Assembly: GCA_025356915.1 (NCBI GenBank)
Contig: JANXQG010000132.1
Span: 1 to 6,470 of the forward strand
Direction: 5' to 3'
Length of the DNA: 6,470 bases
DNA from: Planctomycetota bacterium
GTDB taxonomy: Bacteria > Planctomycetota > Planctomycetia > Pirellulales > Thermoguttaceae
Numbering within the stretch: the stretch's first letter is position 1; every line of letters starts with the position of its first letter. The position numbers were made by a program, and so were the translations under genes. Shown piece by piece: positions 1-6,271 of this stretch. Under the pieces are notes generated by a model. The model made no database searches. It was given only the letters and a program-made list of their open reading frames with translations, and was not told the DNA's origin.

Positions 1-34
1 CGCGTGGTTGTGAAACAGCCCAATATGGACGCCA

Positions 35-2458
35 ATGAAAATGAACTGTCCGACGCTCGGGTGTTTGTTCGCGGCGCTCGCGGCTTTCACCCTCGGGGCT
101 TCGGCGCAGGCGGCGAACTACTACGTCGCTCCGGGCGGGAATGATGCGAATCCGGGCACGCTGGCCAAGCCCTTGGCGACCCTGGCAGGGGCGCAGCAGG
201 CGGCGCGCAAAGCCGCCGGGCGCGAGGCAGTAACCGTCTTCATCCGGGAGGGCACCTATTATCTGCCGGAGACATTAGTGTTCACCAGCCAGGATTCCGG
301 CGCGAAGGCCGCCCCGGTGGTGTATCAGGCCTACGCGAAGGAGCATCCGGTCATCAGCGGCGGCATGCGCTTGCAGGGGCTCAAGTGGGAGCCTTACAAA
401 GACGGGATCATGCAGACCAAGGTGCCCGCGGGCTTTGCCACGGACCAGCTTTTCGTCAATGGCCAGCTCCAACCCATGGCGCGGTATCCGAACTTCGACC
501 CCAAGGAACGCCACTTCAACGGCTGGGCCAAGGATGCCTTCAGTCCGCAACGGGCGGCACGCTGGAAAGACCCTGCTGGCGGGTTCATCCATGCCCTACA
601 TGCCGCCGAGTGGGGTGGCATGCACTATGTCATCACCGGCAAGAATTCCGACAACAAAATCACCTACGAAGGCGGTTGGCAGAACAATCGTCCGATGGGC
701 ATGCATGCCCGACGTTTCGTCGAGAATATCTTTGAGGAACTCGATGCACCCGGCGAGTGGTTCCTCGACCGCAAAACCAGCATCTTGTACTTCTACCCGC
801 CAGCCGACGTCGATCTGGCCAAGGCCACGATCGAAGCGGTCCGCCTGCGGCATCTTGTCGAGTTTCGCGGCACGGAGCAAGCGGCAGTCAGGTTCGTGAG
901 CATTCAAGGGTTGACCTTCCGGCACGCAGCGCGAACTTTCATGGATAACAAGGAACCGCTGGTGCGCAGCGACTGGACGACGTACCGCGGCGGTGCCATC
1001 TTCTACAACGGCACGGAAGACTGTTCCTTGGAGGATTGCTTCATCGATCAGGTAGGCGGAAACGCCGTCTTCGTGAATAACTACAACCGCCGAGTCACGG
1101 TGCGGGGTTGCCACATCGCCAGGGCTGGCGCCAATGGCGTGGCATTCGTCGGTGATCGCGACGCGGCACGAGTTCCACGCGATTGGAACGATCATTCCCA
1201 GTCACTCGCGAAACTCGACCGCACGCCCGGCCCCAAGACGGCCAACTACCCCGCGGACTCCCTTGTGGACGATTGCCTGATTTACCTTTCAGGCCGCGTC
1301 GAGAAACAGACCGCGCCGGTGCAGATCGAGTTAGCGCAGGGAATCACTGTTCGCCACTGCTCCCTCTACGACGTGCCGCGGGCTGGCATCAACATTGGCG
1401 ATGGGTGCTGGGGCGGCCACGTCATCGAGTTCTGCGACATCTTCGACACGGTCAAGGAAACCGGCGACCACGGTTCTTTCAATTCCTGGGGTCGCGACCG
1501 TTTCTGGGGGCTGGGCGGTCTGAATCTGAACGACGACAAGGCATGGGAGGCCAATAAGGAAGTCGTGCTCCTGGACGCCGTGAAAACAATCATCCTCCGC
1601 AACAACCGCTGGCGCTGCGACCACGGCTGGGACATCGATCTCGATGACGGTTCCAGCAATTACCACCTCTATAACAATCTCTGCCTGAACGGTGGCCTGA
1701 AAAATCGTGAAGGCTTCTACCGCGTGGTGGAAAACAACATCATCAACAACGGATTTCACCCGCATGTTTGGTATAAGCACAGTCAGGACATCGTCCGCCA
1801 CAACATCATGTGGAGCGATCAATACCTGCCGGCCGGCGGCATGCCCAATACGCCCTGGGGCAAAGAGATGGACAACAATCTCGTCCATCGCGAGGGCGTT
1901 ACCGAGCCGAAACCCGCCCTGAAACTCGCCGGGCAATCCAAGCGCGACGAGCATTCGATCGTCGCGGATGCCCTATTTGTCGATCCGGCCAACGGCGACT
2001 TCCGTGTGAAAGAAGGCTCGCCGGCACTGAAGCTGGGGTTTGTGAATTTCCCGATGGACCAGTTCGGCGTGCAGAAGCCGGAACTCAAGGTCATCGCCCG
2101 CACCCCGGAAATGCCCAAAGTCGGGAACTCCGGCCGGCCCGCCATGAAGGATCCGTCGGTCAAGCGCGTGAGCTACGTATTGCAGGCACGGATTCGCGAT
2201 ATCTCGGGCCTGGGCGAGCGGTCCGCCTATGGATTGCCGGATGAAACCGGGGTTCTTGTCCTGGAAGTTCCTGCCGCCAGCCCTGCCGCCAAAGCCGGGC
2301 TTCAGAAGGACGATGTGATTCGCAATTGTAATGGTCAGCGGGTCCGGACGGTGGAAGATTTGCAGAAGTTGCGAGATAAGGCCGCCGGTAAGAAGTTGAC
2401 CCTCCTCATCCTGCGCAAACAGGTTCAGGTAACCGTAGCGGTGGACGCCCAACCGTAG
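35..2458 (+). CDS. Secreted right-handed beta-helix protein (GH141-like) with C-terminal PDZ domain
   Basis: Likely an exported carbohydrate-active or surface protein; the substrate cannot be read from the sequence. Residues 1-26 look like a Sec signal peptide (short basic start, hydrophobic core around residues 8-22, cleavage near AQA/AN). The mature part opens with YYVAPGGNDANPGT, the usual first turn of secreted beta-helix enzymes, and many short strand repeats follow to about residue 600. The segments ETGDHGSFNSWGRDRFW (D478) and WDIDLDDGSSNYH (D533, D535, D537, D538) resemble the acidic active-site region of GH141-type fucosidases and xylanases, but I cannot assign the catalytic pair. 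Residues about 713-805 form a PDZ domain, with GVLVLEVPAASPAAKAGL and DDVIRNCNGQRV typical of its ligand-binding and following strands. An in-frame stop at 11-13 limits the start to 35 or 41; no clear Shine-Dalgarno sequence precedes either. The length of 807 residues looks complete. Family placement is good; enzymatic activity is an inference. Confidence 0.85.
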   Translation: MKMNCPTLGCLFAALAAFTLGASAQAANYYVAPGGNDANPGTLAKPLATLAGAQQAARKAAGREAVTVFIREGTYYLPETLVFTSQDSGAKAAPVVYQAYAKEHPVISGGMRLQGLKWEPYKDGIMQTKVPAGFATDQLFVNGQLQPMARYPNFDPKERHFNGWAKDAFSPQRAARWKDPAGGFIHALHAAEWGGMHYVITGKNSDNKITYEGGWQNNRPMGMHARRFVENIFEELDAPGEWFLDRKTSILYFYPPADVDLAKATIEAVRLRHLVEFRGTEQAAVRFVSIQGLTFRHAARTFMDNKEPLVRSDWTTYRGGAIFYNGTEDCSLEDCFIDQVGGNAVFVNNYNRRVTVRGCHIARAGANGVAFVGDRDAARVPRDWNDHSQSLAKLDRTPGPKTANYPADSLVDDCLIYLSGRVEKQTAPVQIELAQGITVRHCSLYDVPRAGINIGDGCWGGHVIEFCDIFDTVKETGDHGSFNSWGRDRFWGLGGLNLNDDKAWEANKEVVLLDAVKTIILRNNRWRCDHGWDIDLDDGSSNYHLYNNLCLNGGLKNREGFYRVVENNIINNGFHPHVWYKHSQDIVRHNIMWSDQYLPAGGMPNTPWGKEMDNNLVHREGVTEPKPALKLAGQSKRDEHSIVADALFVDPANGDFRVKEGSPALKLGFVNFPMDQFGVQKPELKVIARTPEMPKVGNSGRPAMKDPSVKRVSYVLQARIRDISGLGERSAYGLPDETGVLVLEVPAASPAAKAGLQKDDVIRNCNGQRVRTVEDLQKLRDKAAGKKLTLLILRKQVQVTVAVDAQP
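2270..2293 (+). repeat. Two-copy 12-bp tandem repeat in the PDZ region
   Basis: CCTGCCGCCA occurs at 2270-2279 and again at 2282-2291, a 12-base period encoding PAAS-PAAK. It falls in the PDZ loop where a single SPAAKAGL motif is standard, so a small in-frame duplication may have lengthened the strand just before it. No functional role is evident. Confidence 0.5.
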
Positions 2459-2476
2459 GATGGGCTCTAGCCCGTC
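2459..2476 (+). terminator. Hairpin directly after the beta-helix gene stop codon
   Basis: GATGGGC (2459-2465) can pair with GCCCGTC (2470-2476) around a TCTA loop, giving seven pairs with one G-U. The stem begins at the base after the TAG stop. No T-run follows, so it is not a classic intrinsic terminator; it could act as a weak or factor-dependent terminator or protect the mRNA 3' end. The motif resembles a short GGGCTCTAGCCC repeat that I associate with planctomycete genomes, so it may instead be a dispersed palindrome. Confidence 0.4.
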
Positions 2477-2511
2477 GGTTCCTGAAGCCAAACCCATAAA
2501 AGACTTCTGAC

Positions 2512-2524
2512 AGGAAAAATTCCT
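2512..2524. repeat. Small palindrome in the polA leader
   Basis: AGGAA (2512-2516) and TTCCT (2520-2524) are perfect inverted arms around AAA, about 22 bases before the polA start codon. It could be a small operator or a weak structure near the ribosome binding site. At this size it may also be chance. No convincing -35/-10 pair could be placed around it. Confidence 0.25.
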
Positions 2525-2537
2525 CTTTACCTCACTT

Positions 2538-2541
2538 GAGG
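2538..2541 (+). promoter_or_regulatory. Ribosome binding site of polA
   Basis: GAGG lies five bases before the ATG at 2547. An in-frame TGA at 2508-2510 with no ATG, GTG or TTG codon between it and 2547 makes 2547 the earliest possible start. The N-terminal extension is therefore part of the protein unless translation starts internally. Confidence 0.75.
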
Positions 2542-2546
2542 CCCCG

Positions 2547-5492
2547 ATGGCCAAACGTACCGACAAAAGTCAGAAATCGCTCTTCGATTCTCAAGAGCCG
2601 GAAATTTCGCCTGAGGAATCCACCCTTTCGCCAAATGTCGGGCTGGCCCCCTTGGAAGCGATGCAACCCGTTAAGGTTACAGTCGTCTCAGGACATCCGC
2701 CTGATTTAACGAGGGAAGCCCTAAGGAGTCAGGCTGGAAAGCCTGACCTACTGGAAGCCGGAACGCCGTCGTCTCCGCCCGAAAGTCTGGCCGGCCAAAC
2801 GGTCTGGGTGGTCGATGCCCACTCCTTGATTCACCAGGTTTTCCACGCCATTCCGGACATGACCAGCCCCAGCGGCCAGCCGGTCAATGCCGTCTATGGT
2901 TTTACCCGAGATTTGCTTTATTTGCTGGAATCCAAGCAGCCCGATTTTCTTTTCTGTGCCTTCGATCTGCCGGGCAAGACATTTCGCCATGCGCTCTACG
3001 AGCAGTACAAGGCTGGCCGTCCCGCCATGCATGTGGATTTGGTGCCGCAGATCGGCTTCGTGCATCGCATGGTCGAGGCCCTGGGCATTCCGCTGCTGGC
3101 CCATGAGGGATTTGAGGCCGACGACATCGTGGCCACGGTCGCACGGCTGACCGACGAACTGGGCGGGCGATGTTTCATTGTGAGCGGCGACAAGGACTGC
3201 CGGCAACTGATCACCGATCACGTCAAGCTCTACAACATCCGCAAGAACGAGGTCATCGATCGCGCGGTCTTACGGCAGGAGTGGGGTGTTGCGCCGAAAC
3301 AGGTGGTCGACTATCAGGCCCTGGTCGGTGATTCGACTGACAATGTACCCGGAGTACCTTTGATCGGCCCCAAGGCAGCCCGCGACCTGTTGGAAAAATA
3401 TGGCACCTTGGAGCATATTTTCGAGCATGTGGACGAGGTCAGCGGCGCGGCCAAGAAGGAGAACCTCAAGAAATATCGCGAGCTGGCCCTGCTCAGCCGG
3501 CAGCTCGTGAAGCTCGACGCCCATGTGCCGGTGGCGATTTCGTGGAAATTGGCCCGACCGGACGGCGGCGATTACGCGAGGGCACTCGCTCTTTTCGAGG
3601 AATTCGGTTTCCGGCGCCTTGCCGAGCGGCTGCCTGCAATCCGCGACACGACGAAGCAGGCGGAGGGCGAGGCCCCGGCCAGCAAGCCAATCTATAGCAC
3701 GATCGACACGCCCGAGGCCCTCGATGCCCTCGTGGTCGAAATGCGGCGGCAAAAGCAGATTTCGGTCGATACGGAGACAACGCATATTTGGCCACGGTGG
3801 GCCGAGATCGTTGGAATTTCGTTTTCCTGGAATGAGCATCAGGCATATTACCTGCCGCTGCGCGGACCGGAAGGCTCGCGGTTGCTCGATTCGCAGACGA
3901 CACTCGATGCCTTGCGGCCGATACTGGAAGACCCGGCGATCGACAAGCTCGGCCAAAACCTCAAGTACGATCGCATCGTACTCCGCAACGCCGGCATTGA
4001 ATTGGCCGGCACGCCTTTCGACACGATGGTCGCCAGCTATCTCTTGGACGCCGGACAGCGGAACCATAACCTCGACGACCTGGCGAAGCGGTACCTCCAT
4101 CATGTTACCATCAAGATCGAAGAGTTGATCGGTTCGGGCAAGCATCAGAAGCGCATGGACGAGGTTCCCGTGCCGCAGATTACTGACTACGCCGCTGAAG
4201 ATGCTTTGGTGCCGGTTCGTTTGCAGCCGATCCTCGCCCGCCGGCTGGAAGAGGATAGCCTGGGGCCGCTGTTTCGCGATTTGGAGATGCCGCTGATCGA
4301 CGTACTGGTCGAGCTGGAATACAACGGTGTGAAGGTCGATATCGCGCGCCTAGCCGAGCTTAGCCAGAGCTACGGCGAGCATATACAACGGTTGGAGCAG
4401 GAGATTTATGCCTTGGCCGGCCGCGAGTTCAACATCGCCTCGCCGCGGCAGCTTCAGGATATTCTCTTCGTCGAGCAGAAGCTGCCGGTGATCAAACGGA
4501 CGGCCAAGACGGGACCAAGCACCGATGTCGATGTGCTGGAGGAGTTGGCCCTAAGGCATCCCTTGCCGGCTAAGATCGTCGAGTATCGGCAATACGCCAA
4601 GTTGAAGGGAACTTACGTCGATTCTCTGCCCCAGATGGTCCATCCGCTCACGGGCCGGGTTCATGCCTCGTTCAACCAAGTCGTCACGGCCACGGGACGG
4701 CTCAGCTCGCACGATCCCAATTTGCAGAACATCCCCGTGCGGAATGAGGCCGGCCGTGGGATTCGTTCGGCTTTTGTGCCCGGCGAGGAAGGATGGACTC
4801 TGGTGGCGGCCGACTATTCGCAGGTCGAATTGCGGGTTCTGGCCCATTACACGGCCGACGAGCGGCTCTGCGATGCCTTTCAACGCGATGAGGACATTCA
4901 CGCCCGCGTGGCTGGCCAGGTCAATAACGTACCGCTGGAGCAGGTGACCGAAGACATGCGCCGCCAGGCGAAAGTGGTGAACTTTGGCACGATCTACGGG
5001 CAGGGCGCGGGCGGCCTTTCGCGGCAGTTGGGCATCGATCGCGAGACGGCCTCGAAGTTCATCCATAGTTACTTCCAGACCTATCCGGGGATCGAGCGGT
5101 TTCTCATCGAGTCGCTGGCCGAGTGCCGCAAGCAAGGCTACGTGACAACGATCCTCGGCCGCCGCCGCGCGATCGAAGGCGTGCGGGCCGACGCCGGCCG
5201 TTCGCGGAACATGGCCGAACGCACGGCCGTGAACACGATCATTCAAGGTTCAGCCGCCGACTTGATGAAGCTGGCCATGATCGCCGTTTATCGCCGCCTA
5301 AAGCGAGAACAACATCCAGCGCGGATGTTGTTGCAGATCCACGACGAGTTGATCTTCGAGGTGCCGGCTGAGCAGGTTGGTTATTTGGCTCAACTCTTGC
5401 GAGAAGAGATGTCGGGCGTTTATCCGCTGCGCGTGCCGCTGAAGGTAGACGTGAAAGCCGGGCCAAACTGGGCGGATGCGAGGGGGATATGA
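2547..5492 (+). CDS. polA: DNA polymerase I, full three-domain form
   Basis: Cytoplasmic repair polymerase that fills gaps and removes RNA primers during lagging-strand synthesis. Residues about 86-345 are the 5' nuclease: VVDAHS (D90), EADD (E190, D192, D193), GDKD (D215, D217) and GDSTDN (D262, D265) keep the metal ligands, and GVPLIGPKAA is the helix-hairpin-helix. Residues about 382-575 are the 3'-5' proofreading exonuclease, with DTE (D408, E410), GQNLKYD (N471, D475) and YAAED (Y548, D552) intact. Residues about 590-981 are the polymerase: motif A DYSQVELR (D756), motif B RRQAKVVNFGTIYG (K809, F813, Y817) and motif C HDE (H932, D933, E934). F at 813 matches E. coli F762, so discrimination against dideoxynucleotides is expected. 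At 981 residues it exceeds E. coli (928), mainly because of about 77 extra N-terminal residues rich in S, P and E, which begin with a clamp-motif-like QKSLF. It overlaps coaE by four bases. Identification is secure. Confidence 0.98.
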   Translation: MAKRTDKSQKSLFDSQEPEISPEESTLSPNVGLAPLEAMQPVKVTVVSGHPPDLTREALRSQAGKPDLLEAGTPSSPPESLAGQTVWVVDAHSLIHQVFHAIPDMTSPSGQPVNAVYGFTRDLLYLLESKQPDFLFCAFDLPGKTFRHALYEQYKAGRPAMHVDLVPQIGFVHRMVEALGIPLLAHEGFEADDIVATVARLTDELGGRCFIVSGDKDCRQLITDHVKLYNIRKNEVIDRAVLRQEWGVAPKQVVDYQALVGDSTDNVPGVPLIGPKAARDLLEKYGTLEHIFEHVDEVSGAAKKENLKKYRELALLSRQLVKLDAHVPVAISWKLARPDGGDYARALALFEEFGFRRLAERLPAIRDTTKQAEGEAPASKPIYSTIDTPEALDALVVEMRRQKQISVDTETTHIWPRWAEIVGISFSWNEHQAYYLPLRGPEGSRLLDSQTTLDALRPILEDPAIDKLGQNLKYDRIVLRNAGIELAGTPFDTMVASYLLDAGQRNHNLDDLAKRYLHHVTIKIEELIGSGKHQKRMDEVPVPQITDYAAEDALVPVRLQPILARRLEEDSLGPLFRDLEMPLIDVLVELEYNGVKVDIARLAELSQSYGEHIQRLEQEIYALAGREFNIASPRQLQDILFVEQKLPVIKRTAKTGPSTDVDVLEELALRHPLPAKIVEYRQYAKLKGTYVDSLPQMVHPLTGRVHASFNQVVTATGRLSSHDPNLQNIPVRNEAGRGIRSAFVPGEEGWTLVAADYSQVELRVLAHYTADERLCDAFQRDEDIHARVAGQVNNVPLEQVTEDMRRQAKVVNFGTIYGQGAGGLSRQLGIDRETASKFIHSYFQTYPGIERFLIESLAECRKQGYVTTILGRRRAIEGVRADAGRSRNMAERTAVNTIIQGSAADLMKLAMIAVYRRLKREQHPARMLLQIHDELIFEVPAEQVGYLAQLLREEMSGVYPLRVPLKVDVKAGPNWADARGI
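2728..2747. repeat. Palindromic repeat inside the polA N-terminal extension
   Basis: GTCAGGCT (2728-2735) and AGCCTGAC (2740-2747) are perfect 8-bp arms around GGAA, a GNRA-type tetraloop if transcribed. It is read in frame as part of SQAGKPDLLEAG, in the non-conserved stretch before the 5' nuclease. From memory, similar CAGGCTGGAAAGCCTG palindromes recur through planctomycete genomes; a genome search would be needed to confirm this. Confidence 0.55.
5308..5332. repeat. Perfect 10-bp inverted repeat in polA before motif C
   Basis: AACAACATCC (5308-5317) and GGATGTTGTT (5323-5332) pair perfectly around a five-base AGCGC loop. The hairpin encodes the end of REQHPARMLLQ, directly before the catalytic HDE, and lies about 157 bases before the coaE start. 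No T-run follows, so a terminator is unlikely. It may slow ribosomes or polymerase, or mark an mRNA processing point, or be a coincidence of coding. Confidence 0.6.
5480..5483 (+). promoter_or_regulatory. Ribosome binding site of coaE inside the polA 3' end
   Basis: GAGG is five bases before the coaE ATG, the same sequence and spacing as at polA. It is followed by more G residues that widen possible pairing with 16S rRNA. With the ATGA stop/start overlap at 5489-5492, this suggests translational coupling of coaE to polA. Confidence 0.7.
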
Positions 5493-6085
5493 AAATTCTC
5501 GGTCTCCTTGGCGGTGTGGCAAGCGGCAAGAGCCTGGTTTCCCGGCAACTGGCAGAATTGGGTGCCGTGGTGCTCGATGCCGATCTCGCGGGCCACGAGG
5601 CCCTGCGGCTGCCAAGCATCGAGGCAGCGGCACGCGAGCGATGGGGGGATGCGGTGTTTGGCAAGGATAGGCACATTGACCGCTCAAAGTTGGCGAAAAT
5701 CGTCTTTGCCCCCCCCCCCGATGGGCAGGAAGAGCGAGAATTCCTCGAAAATTTGGTCCAGCCGGAGATCGGCCGGCGGCTTTCGGCCCAGGCGGAGTTG
5801 CAAAAATCGGATTCTCCCTTGGCCGTGCTGGATGCCGCATTGATTTTTGAGGCCGGGTGGGATGAACTTTGCGATTACTTCGCTTTTATCGACGTTCCGC
5901 GAGAGGTGCGGTTGGCCCGTGCCTTGCAACGGGGGTGGACCGAAGCGGATTTCACGGCACGGGAGGCGGCTCAGGAATCTTTGGACTCCAAGCGTAGTCG
6001 TGCCGATGTGATTATTGACAACTCTGCTTCCGCCGAACATACTCAAGCGCAAGTCGCGCGCCTTTGGCAGTCCCTCGTCGGCTGA
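5489..6085 (+). CDS. coaE: Dephospho-CoA kinase
   Basis: Catalyses the last step of coenzyme A synthesis, ATP-dependent phosphorylation of the 3' hydroxyl of dephospho-CoA, in the cytoplasm. The P-loop GGVASGKS (residues 8-15) starts the protein, followed by LDAD (D32, the expected catalytic base), the HIDR...VF segment of the family, LDAALIFEAGW in place of the usual D-x-P-L-L-x-E, and a lid and C-terminal segment RLARALQRGW...KRSRADVIIDNSAS matching the family's R-rich lid and ADxVIxN motif. The length of 198 residues is normal (E. coli 206). Two oddities: residues 74-78 (APPPD) are encoded over a run of 11 C, and the usually conserved HP dipeptide of the LxxxxHPxI motif reads Q91-P92. The frame is intact through the C-terminal motifs, so the gene appears functional. 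The ATG overlaps the polA stop, and the pair is probably co-transcribed. Confidence 0.96.
   Translation: MKILGLLGGVASGKSLVSRQLAELGAVVLDADLAGHEALRLPSIEAAARERWGDAVFGKDRHIDRSKLAKIVFAPPPDGQEEREFLENLVQPEIGRRLSAQAELQKSDSPLAVLDAALIFEAGWDELCDYFAFIDVPREVRLARALQRGWTEADFTAREAAQESLDSKRSRADVIIDNSASAEHTQAQVARLWQSLVG
5709..5719 (+). repeat. Run of 11 cytosines within coaE
   Basis: Eleven consecutive C residues encode the end of A74 and the whole of P75-P77. The count keeps coaE in frame with its downstream motifs. Runs of this length are prone to slipped-strand replication and to sequencing error. The resulting PPPD peptide is the type that stalls ribosomes unless elongation factor P helps. Confidence 0.9.
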
Positions 6086-6188
6086 CCACCCCACCTTTGG
6101 CGTTGCCTTTTCACTCGACTTCGGATGTTTGCAGGTCTATTGATCCCAAACGCCGTGCATATTACCCACCCGCCGCAAAACGTAAACG

Positions 6189-6206
6189 AGCTTGCTCCAG
6201 CGAGCT
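6189..6206 (+). terminator. Hairpin in the coaE downstream gap
   Basis: AGCTTGC (6189-6195) pairs with GCGAGCT (6200-6206) around TCCA, seven pairs with one G-U. An additional G-U pair with 6188 and 6207 is possible. No T-run follows. It could be a factor-dependent terminator for the polA-coaE transcript or part of a leader structure for the gene at 6272. Confidence 0.35.
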
Positions 6207-6256
6207 TCCATTCCCGCCGCCGACGCCTTCCGTGTGTTGGCATACCTGTTCTCCAC

Positions 6257-6261
6257 AGGAG
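6257..6261 (+). promoter_or_regulatory. Ribosome binding site of the 3'-end gene
   Basis: AGGAG lies ten bases before the ATG at 6272. It is the strongest Shine-Dalgarno match in the window and is the main support for a real gene starting there. Confidence 0.65.
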
Positions 6262-6271
6262 TTTGAACCCG

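Larger units (their letters stand above)
6086..6271. other. Intergenic leader between coaE and the next gene
   Basis: No coding sequence on either strand is convincing here. The stretch holds one hairpin (6189-6206) and a ribosome binding site near its 3' end. Candidate -10 hexamers such as CATATT at 6158-6163 have no partner -35 at proper spacing, so I do not call a promoter. It is the longest non-coding stretch in the window and leaves room for a leader transcript with attenuation-type control of the next gene. Confidence 0.5.

Noticed and set aside
53..67. TLGC at residues 7-10 of the beta-helix protein as a lipoprotein lipobox
   Set aside because: The cysteine lies before the hydrophobic core, whereas a lipobox must follow it; AQA near residue 26 is a better signal peptidase I site.
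596..1195. Long open frame on the minus strand opposite the beta-helix gene (199 codons)
   Set aside because: It lies wholly opposite a well-supported gene, has no recognisable domain, and is the type of antisense open frame expected in GC-rich coding DNA.
2477..2546. Sigma-70-type promoter for polA
   Set aside because: TTCCTG, CATAAA and TTTACC resemble hexamers singly but no pair has proper spacing and adequate matches.
3270..4145. Minus-strand open frame of 291 codons opposite polA
   Set aside because: polA is certain across this stretch with intact nuclease motifs; the antisense frame shows no domain and mirrors polA codon structure.
4551..5246. Minus-strand open frame of 231 codons opposite the polymerase domain
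   Set aside because: Antisense shadow of the highly conserved motif A and B region, with no family features.
6129..6165. Promoter with TTGATC or TTGCAG and CATATT before the acidic gene
   Set aside because: Spacings are about 12 or 23 bases rather than 16-18, and the hexamers are weak.
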